A stretch of DNA of 64,000 nt from Oikopleura dioica (lineage: Eukaryota; Chordata; Appendicularia; Copelata; Oikopleuridae). A model generated the notes under the pieces. The model searched no databases. It saw only the letters and a program-made list of their open reading frames with translations, and had not been told where the DNA came from. The stretch spans positions 16,379,208 through 16,443,207 of the forward strand of contig OU015568.1 in assembly GCA_907165135.1 (NCBI GenBank), in the 5' to 3' direction. This document shows, one piece after another, positions 21,143 through 31,630 of the stretch; position 1 is the first letter of the stretch, and the number at the start of each line of letters is the position of its first letter. The position numbers were made by a program, and so were the translations under genes.

Positions 21143-21199
21143 CGTTGTTGTTGTTGTGGTTGTTGTTGTCGTTGTAGTAGTTGAAGTTGTTGTTGTTGT

Positions 21200-21233
<34 letters not shown>

Positions 21234-24200
21234 GTTGTGGTTGTTGTTGTCGTTGTAGTAGTTGAAGTTGTAGTTGTTGTTGTTGCTGTCGTTGTTGTCG
21301 TTGTTGTCGTTGTAGTAGTTGTAGTTGTCGTTGTAATTGTAGTTGTAGTTGTAGATGAAGTTGAAGTTGTTGTTTCAGCTATTGTTGTTGTTGTGGAAGA
21401 AAAACACTCTCCGCAGGAAAATTTGCAATGGTGGAGCATGAATCCGGGGTTTTTGGAGCATTCCCCGACAGAAGCCCAATATGCGCAGGAAGGATGGAGA
21501 GGATTATCGAAACAAGGAGTGGTTATTATCGTTTCATTGATTGTTGTCGTGATATCTTGCTCTTCGAAAATCTGGTAGAAGAAATTTTCGACGCGTGCTT
21601 CGGGCGCATGACTCGACGGGCTGCCCACATAAACCTCCAAATCGCCGGACCTATACGCTCCGTTTACACCGTAGCTTCCGTCAGCGATTTTGTCGCCATC
21701 AACGCTTATGACGTACTCAATTGTTTCCGGTGAGTCTTGAACTTGACTAACTTCGACAGAAAATGTGTTCCAGGTTCCAATTTCGCAGTCAAGAAGGACA
21801 GTGTTTGCATGAGAAAATCCGTTCGGATCATTAGCTCGGATAAACATGTCATTCGTCCTGCCCCAGCGCCAAATCTCGAATTGACGAGCGCCTGGAGACT
21901 CCCATTTACCAGAAGTGACCTGGATGATGTTAAGGTATGCACCTTCGGTTGTTTTCTCGTTGCAAAAGACGTCAGCGGAGAGTTTATAGTTCAGAGCGGC
22001 AGAAACGGTAGCTATTTGATTATTCCTTGCAGCGAGTTGGAGCGATAAAGGAAATGAAATAGCTCTTTAAAATGTTTATTTGGGCCGAGCCAGATAAAAA
22101 GATTTTGCCAGTTGTTATTTAAAACTCGATTCCTGATAGGCCTAACTGGTGCGTCTCCGCAAGCACCGACAAATGTCATACAGTTTTCGAGGCCAGCGCA
22201 TGGATCAGTTTTGTTAGTTTCGATTTCCAGAACAGAACAATCTTCTGCTATACCACATAATATGGCATCCTCATCAGATCCGTCAGAACAGTGCAAGATT
22301 CCGTCACAAGCCTGGCTCTCAAGATATTTTTCCTCGTTATCGCAAGATCGCGTCGAATTAGAACACTCTCCGCAGGAAAATTTGCATTTATCAAGCATGA
22401 AATCTCTTTGTCCGTCTGTGAAGCAGTATCCGATAGAGGCCCAATATGAGCAGGAAGGATAAAAAGGATTGTCGTAGCAATAAGTTGTCGTTGTCGTTTC
22501 ATTACTTGATGTAAAACTCAATTCTTCAAATGTCTGGTAAAAGAAGTTTTTGACTCGTGCTTCGATCGCATGGTTCGTGGAGCCGACATAAGCCTTCAAA
22601 TCGCCAGACATATACGCTTCATTAACACCATAGCTACCATTAGCGATTTCGGTGCCATCAACGTTTATCACATATTCAATGATTTCTGGTGATTCCTCGA
22701 CTTGACTGGCTTCGACAAAATATGTGTTCCAGGATCCTGTTTCGCACTCATATAAGAAACCTTTCCCATGATCATATCCGTTTGGATCATTAACGCGGAT
22801 AAACATGTGGTTCGTCTTGCCCCAGCGCCAAATCTCGAACTGACGAGCGCCTGGAGACTCCCATTTACCAGACGTGACCCGGATGATGTTGAGGTATTCG
22901 CCTTCGGTGGTTTTTTCATTGCAAAAGACGTCAGCGGAGAATTTATAATTCAGAGCGGCAGAAACCGTAGCTATTTTATTGTCACTTGCAGCGATGTTCG
23001 AAATCTATATATGATAAGTCATACTTAAGGATATAGGCTATATCATATAGCCGTTCTCAAGGCACTTTCGTAGCGCCAAAAGGGGACGATAAAATTTTTT
23101 CATTTCAAAAGGAACCCTACCTAAAATTGCCTAAGAATCCCGATTCTAGTGTTATTTTTAATTTTTTAATGGAAAAATTTCTCTCTAGAGCAATTTTAAA
23201 TCTTACGATCACTTTTTCTCGAGAATTTTCCATTAAATCGGTCGAGTTTTTTTGAAAAATTAAAAATTTCGACCTTTTTCTACATTCCTAGGGTCTAAAT
23301 TTTAATAGATTCCAATTATTTATGATTCTAGAGCTATTTTTATGAGGCTTACTTGAGTAAGCCGAAGCGTCAGACAGCGCTCTGGCTTGCTGCGCTGGGC
23401 GCCCTCCTCCATCGCGCGGTGAGGCGCGCATGTGAAAGAGCGCGCTGATTGGCCGAGCGCCCTGAACGCAGCATTTATGAAAAAGAAAACGCAAAAAGAA
23501 GAAGATGCTAGAATGAAAATTTGCTCGGGTTTTGAAATTTTGAGGCCCTAGAAAGATAGATTAGCAATTATTTATAATAAAACACGGTTTAGTTTTAGCG
23601 ATTTAATTGAAAAATTTCGAGAAAAAGTGATCGTAAGATTTCAAATCGCTCCAGAGAGAAATTTTCTTTAAGGAGGGGGTCGTCAATATGGAAATTTTTG
23701 TACTTTTGAAATTTTGACCACATTTTTGAGTTCCTTGTCAAAAATATAATCTTTTTGGTCTCTAGCTTTTTTTGATTGGTCCACGTAAAACCTGGTAAAA
23801 ATCGACTTAAACATTGAAAATGAGCGCGCGACGGGAGTTTTAAAGAAGCTGATTTCGGCCAAAAACAATCAAAATTGAAGTTTTTTCTCGTTAGCTATTA
23901 TTTTTAATAGTTTCTTAATCAATATTTATTAAAAATTCCGAGTCTTTGCGGTTTTCGAAAAAAAATCGGTCAAAAACGAGTAAAAATATGGAATTTTGTT
24001 AAAATCGAATATTTTTAATCAATAAGAAAAAATTTTTTTAATGAAGTGACCCTTAATTTTTTGATCGCCGGTCGATGCAGAAGGGTCCAAACTACTAGTA
24101 TTTAAAATTTGATTGTCGAAAAAAAAATTTGGTTTCGAGATTTTTTGGTCAAGAGACACCCCCACTTCAACCCTAAATTTGGAAAAATTTTCCAAGAAAA

Positions 24201-25705
24201 TTTTTTTTCTTCTTATTGCCGGTCGAAAATTTAAACCCTTTTCTTTGCACCGGACACTTCGATTTTTTTCAATCCAATCAGGTTTTTCCGTATTTTTGGT
24301 CAAAAAAAATCCGAATATTGACGACCCCCCCTTTAAAAAAATTTTTAAAAAACATCAGAATCGAATTCTATACATAATTTTAGGTAGGACCTGTCTTGAA
24401 ATGAAAAAAATTTATCGCCCCATTTCGGCGCTACGAAATTGCCTTGAGAGCGGCTATATCCTTAATCAACATTTGTTAGTGCGGCTTTTGAGGCACCATT
24501 TTGCCAGCCCTGCCTAAAAATGTGATTTCAAACTCGATTCCTGAGAGGCCTTACTGGTGCGTCTCCGCATGCCCCGACGAATGTTATACAGTTCTCGAGA
24601 CCAGAGCATGGATCAGTTTTGTTTGCTTCGATTTCCTGAACAGAACACTCTTCTGCTATATTACAAAATATGGCATCCTCATCAGATCCGTCAGAACAGT
24701 CCAAGATTCCATCGCAAGCTCGGCTTTCAAGATATTTCTCCCCATTATCGCAAGATCGCGTCTTGATGAACTCTCCTCCCGGTTCTCCACAAAAGCCTTC
24801 GTACATTTTTGCGAGTTGAAAAATGTCCCTCGATGAGAGTCTTGTGACCGTCGGGTATTGAACTGGCTCACCAGCCAAGTTTGTAATCGAAGGTAAGCCC
24901 GCCTCCTTAGCTTCAGGTGTCCGGAAACCCCACGCTGAGTAGTGCATGTTAGATTTGTAGTCGTAAGGACTTGACATGTCAAACCAGGTGCTTCCAAGTT
25001 CAGAAATCTTATAATAAGCAAATTGATAATTTGGGACTATTCGATCAAAATGGATAATAACATGTTCATCCCGATCTGGTCGACTTTGTTCATGAAAGAA
25101 TCCAAGCGAGTGCATCATTTCGTGACTAATCGTTGCTTTGCCGAGACAACCATTTCCAAGAGATAATGGTTGCCCACCAGAAAATGCTGGATTATAACCC
25201 ACAGAAGCGAAGCAACCCGATTCTTGACGGATGTCAATCCAGTGTGAGTGCGCTTTAGAAATTGAATCGTCGACAAATTGAATGCATCCACCAAGATCTG
25301 CTGTAATCAAATCCAATGAATCTGCGATGTGTTCTTGTTGGTCGATTGAAAATTGACTATCGTTGGAATATCGGTAAGGAATGAGAAGGTAACTTCTATC
25401 CTCAACACCGTCAGTATTTCCTGGCCATTTTTTCTGTACAATCGCTGCTCTTTTTTCCCTTGTAGAGGTCGGGTCAAAAGGGCCATCGTAAATCATCGCC
25501 TGTCAAATATTATTTTTTTATTTATCAAAAAATTTTTATTAAAATCTGATGAAAATAATGATTATTACAACATTTTCTTTGAAGTGTCTATTCCTGCTAT
25601 TTGAGCTTGTTCTCTGGTCCAAAGGATGTCATCTCCATTGAAGTTCCAAGGAGGAACGGTAGGAGGCACAAAAAGCTCATTTATCGGACCAACGATTGGC
25701 ATTAT
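19903..25705 (-). CDS. Secreted mosaic protein: astacin-LDLa-LamG-ShKT-LDLa-LamG-ShKT-polyThr-ZP
   Basis: Pro-region exon (to 25705) carries NFNGDDILW, the FxGD inhibitory motif of astacin propeptides. Exon 24541-25499 holds the astacin protease: HEMMHSLGFFHEQSRPDRD zinc site and SNMHYS Met-turn, then an LDL-receptor class A repeat (ACDGILDCSDGSDED). Exon 22133-22984 is a LamG/ConA-like jelly-roll, an ShKT six-Cys domain and a second LDLa. Exon 20899-22024 is a second jelly-roll and ShKT plus a long poly-Thr stalk and the start of ZP. Exons 20697-20856, 20314-20638 and 19903-20168 complete the ZP domain and its RKRR furin-type site. The module joins use GA-AG introns (AG|GAATCGAG). The signal-peptide exon was not found. 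Splitting into two or three genes is the alternative. Confidence 0.65.
21030..21390. repeat. (GTT)n/(ACA)n coding trinucleotide repeat
   Basis: On the minus strand it encodes roughly 110-120 near-continuous threonines, a mucin-like stalk between ShKT and ZP domains. Interruptions give Ser, Ala and Arg. Confidence 0.95.
23029..24461. mobile_element. TTAA-flanked MITE, copy 1, with a nested insertion
   Basis: Ends GGATATAG.. and ..CGGCTATATCC between TTAA at 23025-23028 and 24462-24465. Subterminal GCACTTTCGTAGCGCCAAAA is inverted at the right end. It lies in the astacin/ZP gene intron. An inner element at about 23668-24336 has its own inverted ends GGAGGGGGTCGTCAATAT / ATATTGACGACCCCCCC, which explains the greater length than copies 2 and 3. 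Confidence 0.85.
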
Positions 25706-26485
25706 CTCTCAGAAGTTCTGGGTCAGAACCCTTCCGGGTCGATAAGAGAGCGAAGAACCGCTTCAATTTATAGTCTTTTTTATATTCTTCGTTGTAAAAA
25801 AGATCGTTACCTTATTTCGAAATTATCCACATTCTTGAGAAATCAAAGAAGCAGTACTAAATCACATTTGGACCTTTAAGATCAAGTGAATTTCCGTCAA
25901 ATAAAAAAGTCATTGCGGACAAACTTTCTCACGATGGAAAATAATACTAATCAGCATAAATAGCCAATCAAAGCATTTAACATGCTACGTTTTATTATTC
26001 GGTAGAACCGAACAATAGATTATCAAAGGTTTTTTGATGCTTGTGAACCATTGAAAACTGGTGTTTATTTTTGTTGTTCAACATGGATCAAACTTGGCTA
26101 ATTTGCAAGAGCAACGAAGAGTCTCTAAGTCTTAAATTAGCGTCTTAGGCCCCGTAAGAGTTCAAAGCCCAAATCATTTGAGATCGTAATCGTAATACAT
26201 GTATTTGAAATCAGAAATTAAGCAAGAAACTGGGCGAGGTCCTCTGTAAATTCTTCGTCAGTAAGAATGAGTTGATCGCCAGCAAAGGTGAAAAAAATGC
26301 AGCTTTTTTAAACCCATTCGGTCTTCTGTGTAAAGGTTTGTCTCATCGTAAGGGAGTATCTCTGCATCTTGGCCCTACAAATAGTAGCCAAAGTGGGAAG
26401 ATTCTTTTGGGACGACCATCAGGTCCGCGGGGTGTGATTTATTTCAAGGGCAAAAAACTGTGAATTTTGAACTCTTTTTTTCATT
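25706..26485. other. Intergenic or undetected 5' exons
   Basis: Should contain the promoter and signal-peptide exon of the astacin/ZP gene, but none could be placed with confidence. Weak similarity to other repeat-derived sequence (GAGTCTCT blocks at 26115) is seen. Confidence 0.35.
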
Positions 26486-27315
26486 TTATTCGAGGTATTC
26501 TAAGTAGCCATCAAGTATGAAAGGAAAGTATTTGTCCAAAGAAGGCTCTTCTTCCAAAATATTCTCCAGTTTTTCATCAGTCTTCGAAAAGAGCACCTAA
26601 AATTTCGTCTCTCGATCTCGCACATGATTATTTTACCTTCGATTTTTTCTTGAGCCATTTTTCCGCAGTGCTTTTCAATCCAAACCAGCTTTTCTCCGAG
26701 CTCAGTTCAACGCCGATTTTTCTCCTCAGGGTCGTTTTTGAAAGACCCTCGCCTTTTGTATAAATTTCCTGGTCAGAAACAAGTCCGTAATCTAAATGCT
26801 TAACACTTCTCTGTGAGAATAATCGGCAAAAAGGGGACTTACAGAGCTATTTTTGACATAGACTTCGAGTCTGTTTTCGTTCGGGAAAATGCTGATTTCG
26901 TGCGCCATTACGAAAGTCGGGTCACATATCTTTTTCAACAGCCAAGGGACATCTACTGTTCTCGTCTCCTCTCGTCTAGAATTTTCGGTAAGTTCAAATT
27001 CGCCAAACATCTTTTACCTGAAAACGATTCGGTCTTCCAGTTTTTCGATTTGAAAGGGCGAAATAAAATCTGCTTTTGAAGGGCGGAGCTTTGACTTGAA
27101 AAAGGCAACAACAACTTCTTCGAAGGCGTAGTTGAACTGGCAGATTTCGCTGCTGCAAATAAAAGGGGCTCATTCAAACTTATCCCTTACTACTTCGCAG
27201 GCTCTTACCTTGAGTAGTCTACCGCATCAATTGTCGGCTCTGCCGAACCGGTTAGTTTTTCCGGACGAGATTTTTGTTCATTACTTTCGCTTCTCTTTGC
27301 TGCGCAGTTTCCCAT
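26486..27315 (-). CDS. PRELI/MSF1-like domain protein with N-myristoylation-type start
   Basis: Five exons in phase, ATG at 27315. It begins MGNCAAKRSESNEQ, a glycine-2 plus Cys-4 context typical of N-myristoylated and palmitoylated proteins. The following 160 residues contain EICQFNYAFEEVVVAFFKS, RREETRTVDVPWLLK, HEISIFPNENRLEVYVKN and SWFGLKSTAEKWLKKK. Order and spacing resemble the PRELI/slowmo lipid-transfer fold (start helix, Arg-rich strand, W near mid-domain, EH strand, C-terminal helix). Identity is low, so the family call is tentative. The C-terminus is acidic and ends DGYLEYLE. A truncated relative lies at 39.4-40.0 kb. Confidence 0.55.
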
Positions 27316-27559
27316 TTATTAATCTTCTCAATATTAATGATTCTTTAACATATGAATCAACTGAATATTTTTCATTTTTGGCAGCCGGAAACGAGTCAGA
27401 CTTCGTAACAACTAAGTGAGTCATTACAGCAATTTTCATTATCTTTTATTTTCAAAAAATTTTTGAACAAGAAAGTGGTAATATATCCAAATAAATTGTA
27501 TAAATAGTTGGTCATATATTTGGTCAATATACAGTGAAAACTCAATTATTGATGTATAA

Positions 27560-29589
27560 TTATTGCTGACTTAGAAACTCGTCGATCGAGTAGCCAAATA
27601 ACAAAAAGTCGACAAAGTAGATTTTGTAAAGTTTCTTGATGATTTCTTCTGGGATGTCTTTGTAGAAGTCGATCAGGCCAGAGCTCAGAAGCGGTGAGTC
27701 AGAATACTGCCCCGGCAAGTGGGTCAACCCTTTCAGCTGAATTTTACCAGTTATTTTGAATTGAATAATGATTTTACTTGAGCGCATTCGGTGACAAATT
27801 CGGCATCCGTCGAAGAAGTCTCCTGCTTCGTCACGATCGTGTAGTCCACGAAGCAAGGCGAGCACTAGAAACAACAGAAAAGCAGGCAATTAATAAAATT
27901 TCTCAAACCTCAAAATCCATGGTTTTCCAGTGATAATCAAACTTGCTTATTTCGGCGACATCGACGATGTATTCCAAAAACGCTCGAAAAGAAAAGACAT
28001 TTTCGTTCTCGTAATTGATCTCCTCAAACTTCGAAATGCTCTCTCCAAATCTTCGGACGTACAAGTCCAAATTCCAGAAGTTCTTCCCAAACTTCTGTCG
28101 CCAGGCGGAAAGAAGCCGGGCAAATGGGTGGCGAACGTTGATCATTCGCATTTCTACTTCGTGGATTTTCTCCTAAAAACATATGAATAGGCTTACCGGA
28201 CTAAATTTCGACCCATATTTCTAGCTTAGTTGGGTGGTCATATGACACAGTTTTAGAAAGCCTAGCTTCTGGGCTTTCATTTGGGCACAAATTCAAGGGG
28301 TCTGGGTCATGCCCGCAAGGCAATTCATGGGACCTGAAGTCCCAAAATAGGTACTAAAATACTTCAAACTATTTTTTCGATGGCCGTCCGGGCTCGAGAG
28401 TAGTCAAAAGTCATATATTTAGAAAGCTCAGGCTCTGAGCTTTCAGTAGAACTCAAAAATCTTAGTGCCAAGTGGTTTGTGTCCACCTGGAGGCGCTAGA
28501 AGTTGGCGGTAAAAATCCGGAAATGCCGGAAAACTCGGTTTTTGAGTTCTTAACTCTCCAATTATATGTATAAAACATTTATAAACAATAATTAATGCAT
28601 TAAAAAGTTGAACCGTGGTCGAACCGGGTGGTTCAACTCAAGAAACCTTCAAAAACATGGAAATATGGCCAACGATGAACCACCCGGTTGACCACCCGGT
28701 TTGACCTCGGTTCAACTTTTTAATGCTTTAATGGGACTTCAGGTCCCATGAATTGCCTTGCGGGCATGACCCAGACCCCTTGAATTTGTGCCCAAATGAA
28801 AGCCCAGAAGCTAGGCTTTCTAAAACTGTGTCATATGACTACCCAACTAAGCTAGAAATATGGGTCGAAATTTAGTCCGGTAAGCCTACATATGAAAAAT
28901 CTAATTAATATTGCTTTCAACTCACCTGGTCAATCTCATTCTTCTCTTTGTACCGAGGCAAAACTTTGAAGATTTCGTCGATTCCAAAACTCTCTGGCTC
29001 GCGTTCCGGATGCAGCAGCGCGGCAAAGTATCGTTGCCAATTTGTCGTTCCGGTCTGAAATTTCGCTCAAATGTACCAGTAGTCGTTTTTTGTTACCTTT
29101 TGGGGCAAACAAGCAAGGAGGTCAATCTTCTTCAAGTCAAAAAGGTCGAAAAGTTGGTCCCTGTTTTCAACGAGCATCGCTTTTGACTCGCTTTCATTTT
29201 TTCTGGCGAGGCACTGAATTGAAGTTCCAGCTGGATTTCTCGAAGTTCATCGAAGTCCATGTTTTTCGACTCTCGGAAAATGCTTTCACGACGCTATTCA
29301 TTGTTTTTCTGGCAAAAACCTTTCTACTCGTTCGATTTTGCAATAGCTTCTTATTTTTAAGGATAAATTAGCGCCGCCTTTGGTCCAAATTGCAACCTTT
29401 CCTAAGTAAATTCACTCGCTTCTTATTTCTTTGAGTAAGAAATTCGATGATGTTTATCTCTTTTTCAGGCATTTCGACGTCGATTTGAACTTCCAAGCCT
29501 TCTTCGCTCTCGACAGAATTGAACAAAAAGTAACCAACCGTTCCAAGCACAATTGTCACCGCGACAATGTCAGTGATTGTTCTCGTCAT
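27560..29589 (-). pseudogene. Carbohydrate sulfotransferase-like gene, copy A, frame-disrupted
   Basis: Type II membrane layout: short cytoplasmic end, anchor (VAVTIVLGTVGYFLF), stem, then the PAPS-binding signatures TGTTNWQRYFA (5'-phosphosulfate loop) and NVRHPFARLLSAWRQKF (3'-phosphate loop), as in the HNK-1/dermatan/chondroitin sulfotransferase family of the Golgi. The C-terminal part (PGQYSDSPLLSSGLIDF) is open to QQ-stop. Relative to copy B it has a one-base deletion near 29180 that breaks the stem frame and an extra intron with a GC start near 29376. A 700-bp MITE lies in an intron. It could be functional if the deletion is an assembly error. Confidence 0.7.
28188..28887. mobile_element. 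Foldback MITE, hAT-like, 8-bp TSD
   Basis: About 155-bp near-perfect terminal inverted repeats start TAGGCTTACCGGACTAAAT and end with the complement. Flanking direct repeat CATATGAA occurs at 28180-28187 and 28888-28895. A second inner inverted repeat (GAACCGGGTGGTTCAACTC region) lies between the arms. Non-autonomous, inserted in the sulfotransferase intron. Confidence 0.92.
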
Positions 29590-29954
29590 TTTTCGTTAAA
29601 AATAAACTAAAAAACGCTAAAAAGCGAAAATTAAAAATCAGCTGTAATTTTTTATTTTCTATTTTTGCTGGTTGGATTTTGCAAATTTGCGAAGCAGATG
29701 CTTTTCAATAACATTAAATTTCCAAAAAGGAGATTTTCGAAGCGCTGTTTTCATGTTTCTTTCACTTTCGCCGCGAAGCAACCAACATATTTACAAACAA
29801 ATGACTGTAAGTTCAAGATTCTGACCTCAAGGAAGAAGAATTCAACAATGCCTTTGATGGACTTGTTGACGCCATGGTCAAGTCAATGCTCCACCCTCAA
29901 AGGCAGATTATATTTCAAAAGAAATTGAACTTGTCAAGTATTTCAAAATAGACC

Positions 29955-31204
29955 ATGGCTAATAGTATTAAAAAATTTGCCGCGATTTTTCTTGGAACAT
30001 TTTGTTGGTTGGTTTTTTATTGTTCCGAGAGTCACGAAAGTTTCGTTATTCAAATCGAGAGCAGCAGAATTTCTGAAGAAGAAGAGCCCGAGAAAATTGA
30101 AGACAACGAAGAAATCGCCAAGAATTCTAGTGATTTTCTAAGCCAAAGAAATAAAGAACGAGTAAATTTGCTGAGAAAAGGCTGCAATTTAGAACAAAGT
30201 ATTTTCCGGGAGTCGAAAAGCATGGACTTTGATGAACTGCGAAGAATTCAGCTTGAAGTTCAAAATGCCTCGCAAGTGAAAAATGAAAGCGGTTCTAAAA
30301 TGAAAGTCGTTGAAAACAAGAAACAACTTTTCGACCTTTTCGACTTGAAGAACATCGATCTGCTTACCTGTTTGCCTCCAAAGGTACTTTTAGCTGATTG
30401 CATTTGAGGGTAATTTCAGACCGGGACTACAAACTGGCAACGATACTTTGCCGTGCTGCTGCATCCGGAACGCGAGCCGGAGAGTTTTGGAATCGACGAA
30501 ATCTTCAAGGTTTTGCCTCGCTACAAAGAGAAGAATGAGATCAACCAAGTAAGGCCATTACAACTTTGTTTATTTTTGAAAATTTTTTTTAGAAAAAAAT
30601 TCATGAGGTAAAAATGCGAATGATCAACGTTCGACATCCATTTGCCCGGCTTCTTTTCGCCTGGCGATAGAAATTTGGAAGAGACAATTGGAATTTGAAA
30701 GCGTATGTGAGAAACTATGGAGCGGCCATTTCAAAGTTCGAGAAGATCAATTACAAAAATAAGAATGTTTTTCTTTTCGAGCCTTTTTGGAATACGTCGC
30801 CGATGTGGCCGAAATCAACAAATTCGATTATCACTGGAAAACCATGGACTTTGAGGTTCGACGAATTTTAAGAATTGCCTGCTTTTATATTGTTTCTAGT
30901 GTTCACCTTGCTTTGTGGACTACACGATCGTGACAAAGCAAGAGACTTCTTCGACAGACACCGAATTCGTCACCGAACGCGCTCAAGTAAGATCACTATG
31001 AAATTCAAAATAACCGTTTAAATTAAGCTGAAAGGGTTGACCCACTTGCCGGGGCAGTATTCTGACTCGCCGCTTCTGAGCTCTGGCCTGATCGACTTCT
31101 ACAAAGACATCCCAGAAGAAATCATCAAGAAACTTTACAAAATCTACTTTGTCGACTTTTTATTATTTGGCTACGCGATCGACGAGTTTCATAGTAATAA
31201 ATAG
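29955..31204 (+). pseudogene. Carbohydrate sulfotransferase-like gene, copy B, nonsense and frameshift
   Basis: Paralogue of the minus-strand copy in head-to-head orientation. It begins MANSIKKFAAIFLGTFCWL (anchor), continues through LTCLPPK/TGTTNWQRYFAVLLHPE and NVRHPFARLL, then has TAG in place of the CAG codon of copy A (AWR-stop, about 30667). A one-base deletion in the FLFEPFW region follows near 30780. Downstream exons remain alignable to YAIDEF. It should not make a full enzyme. The nonsense base is a substitution, not the indel type expected from sequencing error. Confidence 0.75.
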
Positions 31205-31292
31205 GTTTTCTTATGTTTTTGTCTTCAATTGAGGGAGTAAGATTATATTTACAGAAAATAAACATTAAATCTTACAAAATATAATTCAGTTT

Positions 31293-31600
31293 TCATTTTT
31301 TATTTGATAGTTTGCCGCTGTCCATCCGCCTCGCTTTCGATTTCTTGTCGATTCCGCTCTTCTCCATCAAAACCATCAATTTCCTGCGCGACCGCTTTGA
31401 ATCTTCCATCGCCTTCTGAAATAAAATTTTAAAAGTTGAAATTTTAAATTTTACCTTTATTCCACATTGATAAATAGTACCAACCATCTCCCCTTTATAT
31501 CCATAAGCACTTTTGAATCGCAAGTGCCATCCTGCTACGGCAACCTCCCAATTATGAGAATAACGAAACTTGTCGGAGAGTTTTCGAAATTATTTTTCGT
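31293..31600 (-). other. Conserved ORF downstream of kinase copy A
   Basis: Two short exons (intron about 40 bp) reading WHLRFKSAYGYKGEMVG and KAMEDSKRSRRKLMVLMEKS; the end is Lys-rich. The same region follows kinase copy B at 37733-38070 but in a shifted frame. It may be a small gene or merely part of the duplicated segment. Confidence 0.3.
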
Positions 31601-31630
31601 TAAAAATTAAAAACTCTCTTTCCTTTAGAT

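Noticed and set aside
20901-21578. Plus-strand poly-Val and poly-Cys frames
   Set aside because: Antisense of the threonine stalk in the ZP gene.
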